Positions 1-12,540 of a stretch of DNA of 64,000 nt are shown piece by piece. The notes under the pieces are model-generated. The model saw only the letters and a program-made list of their open reading frames with translations. It searched no databases and had not been told where the DNA came from. The position numbers were made by a program, and so were the translations under genes. Source of the stretch: Pseudoscleropodium purum (Eukaryota > Streptophyta > Bryopsida > Hypnales > Brachytheciaceae); assembly GCA_963969395.1 (NCBI GenBank), contig OZ017797.1, positions 16,120,001-16,184,000 on the forward strand, read 5' to 3'. Positions within the stretch are counted from its first letter, which is position 1, and each line of letters starts with the position of its first letter.

Positions 1-83
1 GTGAAACCAATTAGGATAACTGGTTGTAGGATAACTCTGTGTTGCAACGGATAACTTAGGATGCAAAGATATGGGCAGCTCAC

Positions 84-3000
84 CTCAATGTCTCTTCTGT
101 CAAATTGCAAGGATCCGTCGTTGATTTCTCTCCAATAGAAGTCACTCTCTTCCCATAAATTTTTGTACTTTTCCATCTTGAAATCCATTAAAATATTCAC
201 ATGGTTCTACACAACCACATTGAGTTTAGTAACAAGAACTTTGAACCTTCACGTGTGGAGAGCAAGTACTACAACGAGCAAACATCAATAGGCAGACAAT
301 GAAAGAAACGTCATATACTCGGCTTAGATATATTTCCAAAAGACATGTTAGTTACCTTGAACTCCTCATCTGACATCCTCTGGAGTTCCCTCTCAAACTG
401 CAGAAAAAATGCTTCTGTCCTTTGATCAAGTTGCGTCGGATCCTGGGAAGGGCGAGAAAACAAAAGTGTTCAATCTAGTTAATTAAAAACGTGATCAAGG
501 GAGAAATCTCATTTTTAACGTAAAAGGCCGCAGTTGAAGCTCTTGTAAACTAGCTCACCTTTATTGTTGACTGGATGGTGATCTGAACTCCCCGAATGTT
601 CTCATAATGTCTAAAGTTCCAGGGAAAACATTTGAAATTGTAAGAAAAAACCTAGTATAAATACTGAAGACTTCACTAATTCACAACATTTTTAACCCAT
701 GTAGATGGGTTGTCCTTGATGAACAATGTAGTTGAGATAAGTGTAGCTTGTTAGTTTTCTTTTGCTTCAGTGAAAGAGTCTAACAATCGTAAATTATTCT
801 GTCTCTAGACACTTACTGTGCGGAATGCCTTGACTTGCTAAATTAATAATGCAATATTCATCAAACAAGTCGAACTTGAAATTTGATCTTTACAAGACTA
901 TGCCATTATTGCGACTTTCTAGTTAGTCCAGCCTAGTGTCTACATATAAGAACATAGCGCACATAAGAATAAGTGGGCAGCCATTTTCAAATTCAAACTT
1001 GCAGGCAATAAAAAAATTTACTTCTCATAAAGGTCAACGAAGTAGCCAAGTTGCTCCACGGTTCGAAGTTGGTTGAAATGTTGCTCTTTGGCCGTCGAAG
1101 TAAAAAGTTCAAGCAACACATTTGACCTTGAGCAGTCCCTTTCAGCCTGCAGGATTTCATCATCAGTGCAAGAGCAGCGAGCAATTTATGTGCCTTTAAT
1201 TGTTAATAGGATTGCAATTTAATTGTCAATAAAAATTCGGTTAACTTTTGCATCATATTTTATCCAATAACGTGGTAACGATTATGGAGGTTTGATTATG
1301 AACCTGAAAAAAGATGCCAACGGCGGAATTTTCATCATCTGGGTTGAATCCAGCAGTGGGATATAACCATTCTGAGCCAGCCTCCAAGCACATGATCCTC
1401 CTCTCAGGCAATTGTGACAAAGAGGGAGCTCGAATGTGGACCAGCGACCCCACTGAGAGCGTGTCTTCAACATGTTCCAAGAGGGAGACGGCCTCAATTT
1501 TTGTCACATTACCTGCAGATTAAATACAGATGAATTCATGCGATGTTCACGGCAACCGGAAATCAGAATGAGAAGGCACCACCCCAAATTGACTCACACA
1601 AACACAGTCACGCACTGTAGACTACAACATGAAAGAAATATCAATAGAAGCTTGTGACAACCTCAAAAGCAGATAAGACCCTAAACCCTAAAAACCTATA
1701 ACCCTATAACCTAAAAACCTAAAAACTTTAAACCGTACACATGCAAGGGAATACCTCAACAAAAAACCTTTAGTATTGTCTATCAAACTTTCAGGGCAGG
1801 TGGCATCTATCTGTGTGAGAAATGAGATGAACCTCCGATGAGAGCCTCAACAAACATTCGAGAGAGAAGGCGAGGAAAGAATGCAGTGAAAGCCTGGGCG
1901 TCAATTGACGGCAGAACCTCCAAGCACTCAGTTAAGTGCCATGTTCCATGCGAGAGGATGTGATTAATTTCGTAATGAGCCTGCCCGTGCGGTTGCATAA
2001 ATCGCATATTTGTGTAATTCTTCGCTACTTTTTCCTGTTGGCAAGTCATGACAAACCAGAAATTTATAAGCACAAAATAAGCAAGAAGTCATAAGAGGCC
2101 ACTGGTTCTTTTTGCTGTGCAAACATTCATTCGTGGGCACTTAAATTATTTGCCTTCCTCCTTTACAAACTTCAACATTGAATCCACAGCTAGTGCTTCT
2201 ATCAAGCGAATTAAAGCTCGAGGGCGTAATCATCTCTCCTTCCCCTTGCTTTTCTAATATGTACTCTTCGGTGTTGTGCAAATCTCACTTGATAAGAAAT
2301 CAATTTATTATGCTTCATATGCACTATTCGTTTTTCAAGATTCACTTGATGCACTAAAACGAAACACGTTCATAGAAGCAAATTATTGACTGGATCTTAC
2401 TTTCACGAAAGCGAACCGATCCTCCTTCATTTGAAAATTCACTATTTTCTCCACAATCTTCTCCGTCAAAGACATCAACTTGTCATGATAGCCTTCAACC
2501 ACAACCTGGACATCACGCATACATTCTGGTGAACAAAAAACTGAAGAAGTTGGAGGATTCAGAATAAGAGTCTCGCTTTGAATATGCAGCACATTTTAAT
2601 TTAATTTCTATATACAATTTACGCATTTAGGCACATATAGCACTTTTGTTGCAGCAAAGTCATCATATGGACTAGCCAGGGGATCGATGTACCTCCAGTC
2701 CATCTTTACTGGCGGAAACACTGTAATATAGCCCAGCTTGACCAGTATAATAAGCTGCAAACATGAGCAACAATGCATGACACTATCAACCCAAATGCAC
2801 ATGTAGCAACCAAGCCTTGAATTGATGTGAAAACAAATAAAATTGAACTTTATGTGAGAGAAGGCATGAATACAGTTGCATTCCACGTACCATACTCTGT
2901 CATTTCATCAGCCAGGAGCCAGGTGAAGATGTAAGTGAGAATCGTGGCCTCCGGCGAGTTATTTGATTCAGGGCAATTAAAACTTAAGTAAACGTAAGCC

Positions 3001-6000
3001 TTGGGAGTTTTGATTTCCATTCCACTCTTGAACCATAGCTTCGACAGACTCGTCTTCCGTATCATGACTGGATGTCCTTTCTGTCCAGTTAAGAACTAAT
3101 TAACACATATATAGAAAGAAATAGTCAGACCTGTTGAACTAGGACTTTTGATTAAAGACCTAGGCTTCATTCAAATGTACAATAAGGGAGAGGATACTAA
3201 TAAAAAAACGTAGGGGACCTGATCCCATCTCCTACTGACTGACCAACCTGTTACCAACAGCAGCTCCACTCTTCCAATCAACAATTGGTTGGGCTTCAAT
3301 TAGCAAGTTGCTCGGGTGTACGCATTACTTGGCTAAATGTCTATTGGCACTCATCTTTAAATGCAAATAGGGCTATCTACTGTCACTTGCAATTGGAGTG
3401 GTCTGCAGTTAACCTCCTACTTTGAAATTGCGTATTAAGAAATAGCATATCAGACATTGATAGTAATAGCCATTTCATTCAACAGCTCTGGATCTTGTAC
3501 CCAAAAATCACACACTGCTACACATTGTTCGAACGGTTAACTTGACGCAAACAGTGCAATCTAAACCCTAATCCTAAACCTTAAAACCTTAAACCCTAAA
3601 AAAACCCTGAAGAGAAGCCCAGAATGACATCAAAGAAAAATCCTCACCTCTAGTTCTGGATCTTTAATGCTGAAATCAGTGGGCAGAAACAGATTGGGTG
3701 AAGGCAAGAATAGCCTCTCGTCTATTGCCGTCTCCGCCCATCGCTGAAAACACAGAGACAACAATAAAATCAACAGATTGTTCACAATCACAAGCAGAAT
3801 CGATGTATAGCATGATCTCTTTTACATCGCATTAACTCCTAAAGCTAGCACCCAGACAAGGATTCATGGTTTTCAGAATGATGACCAATTCGATTGATCA
3901 TATCGTGAAAGATATTTCTGATAGGACCAAATTTTATATTCTCAGAATCAGTGAAGAAAATGGCATGTTTTGGTCAGAAACATAATCAAATTGGACAAAG
4001 TAAAGTTTCCGTATAATCTACACAAAATTGCTACAAAAACATGAGATTTTTTGATCCTTAAGCGGGGGTACACACCTTGACAGACAGGTCGTCAATCCTG
4101 TCGACGCTGTACGGGGTGGTGTACCAAGGCTCAGCATCTGTTGCTTCCATCTCGTATGTCTTGGAAGAGCAGAAAATTCTGTTACCCTGAAAGGATGTTG
4201 TTAAAAACATACCGAAAAATAGTTACACATAGTTATCTATACCGTGATTTAGGGTTTAGGGTCTAGCGGAAAAAGGAAGGTATTCAGCACTAATAATTCT
4301 TTTGGAAACAATTCAATTTATTTACATGTTGATCTGGTGTCAGACCTGACTTGCTGAGGCTGCAACTGATTTGCAAGCGCAGAGATTGTCTCCATGTCGA
4401 AGTCTGAAAACAATGCGTCCGTAGCCAGCCAGTCTTGAACTGGGTAGTTCTGTATCAATGGACACTAGTGAAGAACCCTACTGAACCAAGGGGTAATGGA
4501 TTGAAAATGAGTACTTCACCAATGTGGGCTCTAAGTAATGGCCTTCAAGGGCTTTAAGTTAAGTTACCTGCATGGAGTCTGAGAGTCCAATAACATACTC
4601 CATGGGATCTGTCTTATCTTTGAAATGGAACCACGTTGCATTCATGGCTCGTTTCTGAAGCAAGCGACATAGCCAGGAATTAGAGCAAAGAAAAAGGGAT
4701 CGACATTCTCACAAATCCGTGGAGGAAAAAAGTAAAGTACGAGAGTTATATGGAAAATTCAGGGAGTACCTCTTCGAAAATCCAGGCCACCACTCCTTGC
4801 ACTTGCAATAGCCGAATGTACTGAAACAAAAAGTCGAGGACTTCGGGCACATGTTCTGCAGAACGCCAGCCGACTCTGAATGAGCTCCTGGAGCGAGCTA
4901 GCGCTTGGTCAAATTATGCGAGCTGATGGAATTGAAGAATGGTCACCACATACCTTGACCTGCATTGGTAAGCTCCATGTAGATGCTGAAGAAAGCGAAA
5001 TCTAGAGTTCCATCTTCACTTGCTGAGAGACTGTTGGCCCAGCCTGCATTATAGTCATGGCATATAGATCAGAAGCCAAATTAGCAGTAACTTAAAAGTT
5101 TTATTAGAGAGAAAAATAGTGCTTATTGAAACACATGCTCCTGGCTCAGTGCAGGTTTGCTTTCCCTTTCCGACATTGCCAACACTAGGTCTTGGATGTT
5201 GGACATGATTGATGTCTAGTACATTTGACGTGATTACCCATTTTTAATTTTTAGTTTTTAAAACAACCATAAATCAGTCATGTCCAACACCATTCCATTG
5301 AACCAGAAGCAGAGCCTTGGTGGGAGAATGTTTTTTGGAAATTACCCAATTTTTTAAGGAGGGCAATGAGGGATCCTTCAGCTTCACTCTCCAGAAAGTG
5401 CTGGACATAAGGAGATGCGCCCTTCTTGTAGTTCCGAATACTTGACGTCACTGGCCACGTGACCGCCAACACATTTTGATCTTGCACTGGGACGCTCTTC
5501 ACCATGATCTGTAATTAGAAATACTTAACCAATCAAACACTGAATGAATAATTTTTTTTCTTCTGGCTGACGCGCATACCGTTCCTTCCCATTCAACAAC
5601 CAACAGGCTTACATGTACTCAACCTCAAAAACTTGCAAGAGGAGGTACATTGAGGGCGTAGAAATAGTGTCACCTGTAAAATTGGTGTCTATACAACAAG
5701 GTTTTAAGAAAAATAATTAGTACAATACAGTAATAATTCAGCCTGCACTAACTTAAAATAGTGCGACTCTGGTAAATTAGTGCCACGCCACACGCACTAA
5801 TAGGAGAACTCAGTGCAGCAAGCCAAGTGCAAGAACATGGTGTATGTCCAGTTCTCACCTTCAAGTGCTCTGGAAAACATGGTTGACTCGGAAATCTGGG
5901 TATTTCAATACTGTTGTTTTTCAGACTAGAGAATTTTTCCCGTACCATAGTCTCAAGCTTACTCACGGACTCTGCAAACCAAATAGGATCACTCGTTAAA

Positions 6001-9000
6001 TTCATAAGATGAACTTTAGGAGATGAACTTCCATTAGAAGAAATTTCATAGGATTCATTCGGACCCAATTCTTTCATTTTCAAAACTTCGCCTTTCCTGA
6101 AGTCAGAACTAGTGGTTAAATTGCATGATAAATTCCACTCAACAACCAAAACATATACCTTGCTGGCACAGGCTTTGAGCTTGCGGTAAGTGAATGCTGA
6201 CACATGGGTTATCAACGTCTAGAAAACTGAAGAATTTTTTCTAATAGAGCTGAAAGTTTAAGAGAACAGAAAAAAGGGTAGGTCTTACCTTTGCCATAAA
6301 CGGTGAGAGCCATCAGTCCAGCAGAGTAATATTTGTCGTAGAAGCAGAGCAACTCTTCCCGGACATCTATGCCTCTTGCATTTGGTCTTGTGTGGAGTGT
6401 AATCTTGTTACCTGCGACCATGAAATCATTCATTTGAAGTGAAACTCAGAAGTTTTCAACTCATTCGGAGCTTCCAGGGTTGCTTGGAATACAAACTTTT
6501 GGAACACCTAAAAGCTTTTAGCAGTTACTTGAATCACAATTAAATTACCTGTTTCGTACTTGTGATAAGGATGATCTTTGGCACTGAAATGCTTCTGTAG
6601 CTGCAAAATCAGATCAGATGGAATTTCAGGCTCCTGATGTAATAAGCTAAATGCAGACAAGCTTAGGCTGTAACTTGACAAGAAACTGTTTTGGACCATT
6701 TCCATAGCTAGAAAAATGGTTATTGACCGGCTGACTGGCTTCAATAGAGAAATTATTAGTGCTTGACAAGTTCATTTTTTGACATAAATTTGTTCATTGT
6801 ACACAAAGAGTATGAGTTCAGCAATGCATGAGCTTGTACTAACCTGACAAAGCCGCCAAGAATCAGATAAGAGGTTCTTACTGTTCTCTGAAAAGAATCA
6901 ATATCCATAGGCCTACGCATCAGTACACTGATAGCCAGGTGAGTCTGCCAAATTTATTGCTTTTGCAACTTGCCAAAATTTTTTGGAGTCTCAAAGTAAT
7001 GGGAACTGACATGGTATTTATTTTCTCAACTGCCAAACTTTAAATAGAAGCCGTATACTAAGAGCATGCGCTTGGGTTAACACGACAAGTTACAACATAC
7101 CTGAGTCAACAGCATGAATCTCCCTGGAGGTCGCTTCCTGGGACAGCAATGGGGAAATAAAGAACTGCGCGAACCTACACTCACAAAATCACACCACAAA
7201 GCTCAGCTGAAGTGAAAACTAGTGGACCTTGAACAACAACGCTTCCATACGCAAGCATGTCAAGACTTAGGAATGCCCAAAATGGAACCAATTCACAAAG
7301 GCCAGAACTCGAAAATTGAGACGGACCTGTCCAATGCTTCCTCCAAATGACTGGCATTGACATCAAAATGAAAATTTGTGTGTTCATGTCCGGTGTAAGC
7401 ATTTCCATAGCCTCCATGCTGAAGCCACCCACATGGAGCCAGGAACCAAAATATCGTGAGACAGAAAAAACTCTCCAGATGTGTAGTACTAATTGACTCT
7501 ACTCGCTTTTAATATTACTTCCCTGACTAAAGTTATTAGAAACATGTCCATGTTATAGTCGACCTCCTTTTCAAGGGTAGCACTTGCTATCTGTGTCGAT
7601 GTGGTGTGGTTAGTAGAAGTAAGCATCAAAGTCCTCAGTTTCAATAGTCTTTGGGCCAGAATCAAGCCAATTATCTTTAACAAAATTGACGATTCACTAG
7701 TATAATGCTCGAAAAACTGCAATTTGTTCCAGAGTTATGTTCCAGGCCGAACTTCCTGAAAGTGCCATTCTAGGGGAATTTCTCCAATTTAACGAAATTG
7801 AGGCCCAGAGTTACTCTCCGTTCTCGGTTGCAAATTATAAGGCTTCACATTTGATCAGTCAATGACATTTTTGGGGGTTGCAACTCACTGTACGAAAATC
7901 CAAACACCAGCAGTACTTGTTAGACAATCAGTGGACTTCATGTAGGATGAAGATCATTCAATTGCCATAAAATAATACCTCGCTGAGGAACTTTTTGTAC
8001 ATCCCCTCGTTGGGATACTTCTCGCTTGCATAAAACAGCATATGCTCTGCATTCAAAAGAAAGTTGAATTAATCCACATTGTGATATAACTATCCCGATA
8101 ATTTGTGCTCTACATAAATCCACTACTAGAAATTGGAGGCTTTAGCAACGTTTAAGCAACGTAAGAATCATTATTTCAATAAAAAAATGAAAAATTTTGA
8201 ACCGGTACTTCAGTAAACACGCAACAATTTTCAGCAAACATGTTCAGAAACATTGTTCACGTTGCAAAGTTGAATGTCAATTGTGAAATCATTTTTTTGT
8301 TTTCAAACGTTCAAATTAAACGCTGCTACAAACGTTGGTATATGGGGTGATTCTAGTAATGCAAACATAATGTTATGTTACAAGCTGACAGTGCACTGCA
8401 CCTTTGAGAAAGACGGAGGACAAGGCTGGGCATACATACGCGAAGTACTGAAAGGATGTACTCATACCCACGATTTGCTTAGTTTAGGGTATTAGAGCAT
8501 TAATCAATCTACCGGTACTCAGCGCAAGTATAGAGCAGAGAGAGAAGGAATAACCGAGGTCTAAGAGTCTGTTAGCTAGAGTAGTTCTACTATCTACACC
8601 ACAAGGACAGAAATAGCAAATTTGTGCTAACCTTCTCGGAGCCTCTTTTCGGAGGTAGACTCTACGACACAGACTCGTATCTCGTACCCAGACGCGCAGA
8701 GCACAGAGAGACTACCCTCGTTACTCTTACAGGATTATCAAAAGTTTCCCAGAGGACTTTGCACTTGGAACAGAAGCTAGTAATGACGGGGCAAAAGCCT
8801 CAAACTGGAAAAATCAGTGGCCCAAATTTTCCCTGTTGGTAAACTGAAATCTGGGATCGACTGGCAATTGATTGGGAACCAGAGATCATCTCCCTGTGCA
8901 GAAACCAATGCCATATAGGATAGCAGACTTTAATTCCCCACAATGATTTTCCTTGAGAAAGAGACTCGGAGCTAATAAATAATTTACAAGTGTCTGCTGC

Positions 9001-9984
9001 ACCGATCTCCTAGCAGTAGAAAAAATCTGTACCTGACTACTCGTATCCAAACAGTGAGATTTGTATCATATAATTACAGTATCCTGGTGAGTTGATATAT
9101 TCACCAAAAGGCAGGTCGGCAGTCAAGTACAAGTAATCAATGAACCAATTTGGCATGTTTCTAAAGGGACGAGAGTCGTTGGCATGCAGTCATATATTAT
9201 TACCTAGGAAGTGAGCCAAGCCCTGTAAACCGTCTGGGTCACTGAATGATCCCACATGAACATCCATTGCTGCAGCTGCCTGCAATTGAGCGAGCCACAA
9301 TCAACTCAGATAGACCGTCATTAGTGAACAACTCGGGTGGATTCGTTGGTTAGAACAAAGACATGATACATTTGCTCTAGTGTATGTGCACCCAGAATCG
9401 CCACTGGAAATGAAATCAATGCAGTCTTTACGTTTCAGGTGGCGATTCTGGGTGCACAAACCTTAGCATAATTAACAAGGCAAGAAATGCAGAAATCAGA
9501 CCCTTCGACACAATTGAAATTAATCTCCTTTCAATAGTCCAATAGTTCAATAATCTCCTACTCAGATAATTAAGATTTCGGTGAGACGGGAATTGGATTG
9601 AAGTGCATTTTTAGACTCGTTCAGCACACGGAGAGAGATGAAATTGAAAGATGTTTGAACTTCGGTATCATCTAATTAAACTTGCTCACCGACACAACCT
9701 CTCTCACTCAGTCAACCCCGAAACGTCTGCTACCTGGCCTATCTGATTCTGTTTTATTAGCTCTACACGAAAGCAATCCGAGAATGAACAGGGGCTGCCG
9801 AGGGAGATGAGAAAAGTGAATGCTGATTACAGATTAGCAGTACTCCAAACTAATTTATTACCTTGTCTGTGTCTGGGTCACTGACGAGGAGAACCTGGAG
9901 ACCGTTCGAAAGAAGCACCCTCTTGTATACTCTATCGTCATTGCGAGGCTTCACAATTGTAGTCTCCCCGCCTCCACTCACCAT
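84..9984 (-). CDS. IDE: Insulin-degrading-enzyme-like M16A zinc metalloprotease (3' part outside window)
   Basis: Insulysins degrade small peptides inside a closed two-half chamber; plant members include a peroxisomal form. I traced 25 coding exons with GT-AG borders and continuous phase: 9862-9984, 9204-9279, 7979-8046, 7327-7418, 7101-7174, 6844-6887, 6549-6600, 6289-6411, 5859-5971, 5346-5508, 4954-5043, 4770-4855, 4568-4654, 4346-4449, 4076-4178, 3648-3743, 2891-3080, 2693-2754, 2401-2505, 1833-2034, 1304-1512, 1022-1146, 559-610, 356-442, 84-206. This gives 883 residues; family members are near 970, so only the C-terminal end is missing. The inverted zinc motif HFLEH is residues 64-68, split by a phase-1 intron; the third ligand is E145 in HAVDSE, with the conserved E138 before it. 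Other signatures are [40 protein letters not shown] and [14 protein letters not shown]. The start is the first ATG, followed by [18 protein letters not shown]-terminal peroxisomal signal cannot be checked. Family assignment is firm; intron borders are my reading. Confidence 0.95.
1678..1732. repeat. Degenerate telomere-like (CCCTAAA) tract in an intron
   Basis: Variants of CCCTAAA and CCTAAAA repeat here within the intron between the exons at 1833-2034 and 1304-1512 of the insulysin gene. It is an interstitial telomere-like microsatellite, not a telomere. Confidence 0.7.
3561..3609. repeat. Degenerate telomere-like (CCCTAAA) tract in an intron
   Basis: A second tract of CTAAACCCTAATCC-type repeats lies in the intron between the exons at 3648-3743 and 2891-3080 of the insulysin gene, in the same orientation as the tract at 1678. 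Confidence 0.7.
4248..4264. repeat. Short TTTAGGG tract in an intron
   Basis: Two TTTAGGG units lie in the intron between the exons at 4346-4449 and 4076-4178 of the insulysin gene. The orientation is opposite to that of the tracts at 1678 and 3561. Confidence 0.6.
9386..9457. repeat. 19-bp perfect inverted repeat (hairpin) in insulysin intron 1
   Basis: The arm GTGCACCCAGAATCGCCAC (9386-9404) is repeated as its exact reverse complement at 9439-9457, with a 34-nt loop. One more outer pair (9385 with 9458) and a few loop-side pairs extend the stem. It sits in intron 1 of the insulysin gene, so it would be transcribed with it. Arm length matches a plant small-RNA duplex, but no flanking lower stem is evident, so a remnant of a short inverted-repeat transposon is equally possible. 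Confidence 0.8.
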
Positions 9985-10059
9985 GTCTCTCTCCTTCCCA
10001 CTATAATCAGACCCACCAATTCGGAAACCACGTTCCTAAGCACATGCACTCAGCTGACT

Positions 10060-10352
10060 GCTGACAGTAATTCAAATCCTTGCAAGTTTGAAAATTAAGC
10101 TAGTTGTGAACAGTTTGTGAACATTTCTAGTCATCGCAACAAGTACAAAGACCGGGAACCTGCTCAGATTGCCGAAAATCCTACACACGTGAAGCTAAAA
10201 TGGCTGTAGACAGTAATTTAAATCCTCGCAAGTATGGTAAGGTGGTTGTGAAAGCTTGCGAACAGTTTGGACATTTCAAGACATTGCAACAAGTACTAAA
10301 ATCGGGAACTTGCTCAGATTGCCGAAAATCCTACACACATGAAGCTGAAATG
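10060..10352. repeat. Diverged tandem duplication (two units of about 145 bp)
   Basis: Unit 1 (10060-10202) and unit 2 (10203-10352) align along their whole length, sharing GACAGTAATT, CAACAAGTAC, TGCTCAGATTGCCGAAAATC and CTACACAC. They lie 75-370 bp upstream of the insulysin ATG, so they may be part of its promoter or 5' leader. Unit 1 contains a G-box CACGTG at 10186-10191; unit 2 has CACATG there. The open frame over unit 2 (10200-10622) resembles no protein I know. Confidence 0.8.
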
Positions 10353-12540
10353 ACCCACTTGGCGAAAGTTCCCAAACATGAATGGCATGGACAAGGCTGC
10401 AAGCTAGTACGGCTAGTGAGGAACAGGGGGAGCTGCTTGATAACTGATCAACCCTCTCTTACGCTTCAAATGATCCCCAAGTTATTGTGGTCCGAAAACT
10501 TGCTTTCGGACAACAATCATGCAAATTCAAAGCTGAAAAGACTGACTGTCTTCAAGTGCTGTAAAGACATAGTCCAGACTAGCCCCTTCCCCACTGCCTG
10601 TTGCCTGTCACAGAGAAAGTGAGGTGCGTGGACATGAAGCAAAAGGTGGATGGAAGGCATGACAGCTCCATACCAAGTCCCCGCCAATCTGGAGCTTCCA
10701 GGACACGTCTCTTGATTATGTTGACATTTCACATCCTTCAACCAGGCAGGCGACGTACTTGATAATTGAGGCTCACATGCAGCTAAGGCTGCTAACTTGG
10801 CTTGGCTTGGCTTGGAGAATGAGCTAGCTAGAAAGGTTCAAGTTCTAAACAAAAATCTTAGGTTCAGAAATCTTGTTATCCCTCGTACAGTCACCTGGAA
10901 AAGTCTGAAACTAGAGGTACCACCCACAAGGTGGGCTTGTCCTGTACACAATCATTCTCCTGGATAGCTGTCGAGCTGGCTCCAGATCTGCATACAATAA
11001 ACAACTAGACTCTAGTACGTCTATCCGCTTTCGAATTGCAGCGAGGATCCTGAGGTACACAAAGAGATATGAGACCAGCTAAAGTATATAGTTAGGACAC
11101 TGCAAGTGACTAATCCGCGACCTCTTCCTTGCTGCACCACTGCAGGACCTTGCTTGCTGTGGACTGCATGAACAAAAGCTAGATTCTAAAGCAAGCACAC
11201 CCAAATTGCAGCTCTGGAAGAAATGTTTATTTTCAAGTCCACAGCTAGCTGACTATACAATTGAATTGATTGACACTGCGAGCTAATTAAGCTAGCAAGC
11301 ATGCACCTTGAATTGCATGGCATAGCAAGTGAACTCAGCAGCTAGAGTTTCCAAGTGTGCTAAGTTCGTGTGTAGAACAGATCCGATACCAGCTAGTACT
11401 CCCTGCAGGGAGGTTCATATACATGTCCTGCTTTGCCCCGTGACACTCTGAGTAGGAATCAATAAACTAGCTAGACACAGAAGGTAACGTTCGACTTGAA
11501 TGGCCGGCCTAGGACTGCGTGCAGGCCTAGGACCTCTTTGCAGGGGAAAAGTTTAAAGGCTGCAATTGGTAACATGAGGAGTTATCACAAGAGCAGCTAG
11601 CTTTAGCTAAGCTTAGCTTCACTCCATTCGTCCGGCCATTCGTAGCCGTAAGGGGAGAATCGATCAGAGCAGCTTTTCAAACCCTTTTTTCTGTGCAGGC
11701 AAGCAGGCCGCATTCATGGGAGCCGTCTGGAGGAGGCCCTGAGCCGGGACTTGGGGGACACATGATGCATGGCATACATGATCCCCGGCTCTTTAGTTGA
11801 CAACGGAGGGTGTGCCGCAACCAGCTCCTGTTCGGATTTGATCGCAATCCATCCAACCTACTTAGCTAGCCTGGTCTGAATTGAATACATATTGATGGTT
11901 CAATTCTTCCCAATTGATGGTTTACCAATTCAGTCCAGGCAATGTGTTGATAATGTGACCGTGCCCACGCTAATTAACTAGACTCCACGACTAAGTAAGT
12001 GTTACCTCGAGTTGGCCCATCTCGATGCGCTCTGCCCATGCCCATGGTACGAGCCAGAGAATCCTTCCGGCCTTCTTAACTTAGCGGAAGCTCTTGAATG
12101 GTCTTCAATTTTGCTTCGCAGTTGGATGGCTTGGTGATGATGATGGAGTCCAAAGGGACTCAGTTCTCGAGGCTCCGTACCGGCGGAGCTTTCCGAGATG
12201 GAAGGAATCGAAAAGCCCCGGCCATGGACTCTGGGTTCCGTCCCTGCGGATTTGAAGGGGAGCAGTAACTGCGTCTCTTGATGAGAACTATGAGGATAGT
12301 ATTACTTCGCATTATCCCTGACTTTTCTTCTGCTTTTGTGGATAACTTAGTTTCACCGGCTTAGGTTAACTGAACTTAGAGCATCCTCAGGCATGACCGG
12401 AAACAGAGACAGTACCGGAATTTTCAAGTGACTGAAAAAAAAATAGACCCAATGCAACAAAGCCGGCAATCCAAACCTCAAATGAACTTTTTTGCATTAT
12501 GAAAAAGAAAAGAAAAGGAGAGGAAAAGATTCTACATTAA
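10353..12540. other. Intergenic, no supported gene
   Basis: Mixed-composition sequence upstream of the insulysin gene, rich in CTAG/AGCT words and with a short (TTGGC) run near 10800. A 41-codon frame starting at the ATG at 12146 ends at a stop near 12270, but I do not recognise it and have no support for it as a gene. Confidence 0.6.

Noticed and set aside
2383..2592. Insulysin exon 19 starting at the acceptor CACCAG before 2525
   Set aside because: It breaks the phase with exon 18; the acceptor before 2505 gives the conserved [13 protein letters not shown] reading.
4179..4186. Insulysin exon 15 starting at GGTAAC (4186)
   Set aside because: It shifts the frame; the acceptor 8 bp later joins QQVR to IFCSSK in frame, as in the family.
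8119..8360. CACTACTAGAAAT near 8123 as a CACTA end, with TTCTAGTAATG near 8352 as partner
   Set aside because: The partner match is imperfect and there is no 3-bp duplication.
10200..10622. 140-codon plus-strand frame upstream of the insulysin gene
   Set aside because: It lies over a tandem duplication, the sister unit is not open in the same way, and no domain is visible.
12146..12271. 41-codon plus-strand frame in a G+C-richer patch
   Set aside because: No recognisable peptide family, signal sequence or transcript signal.
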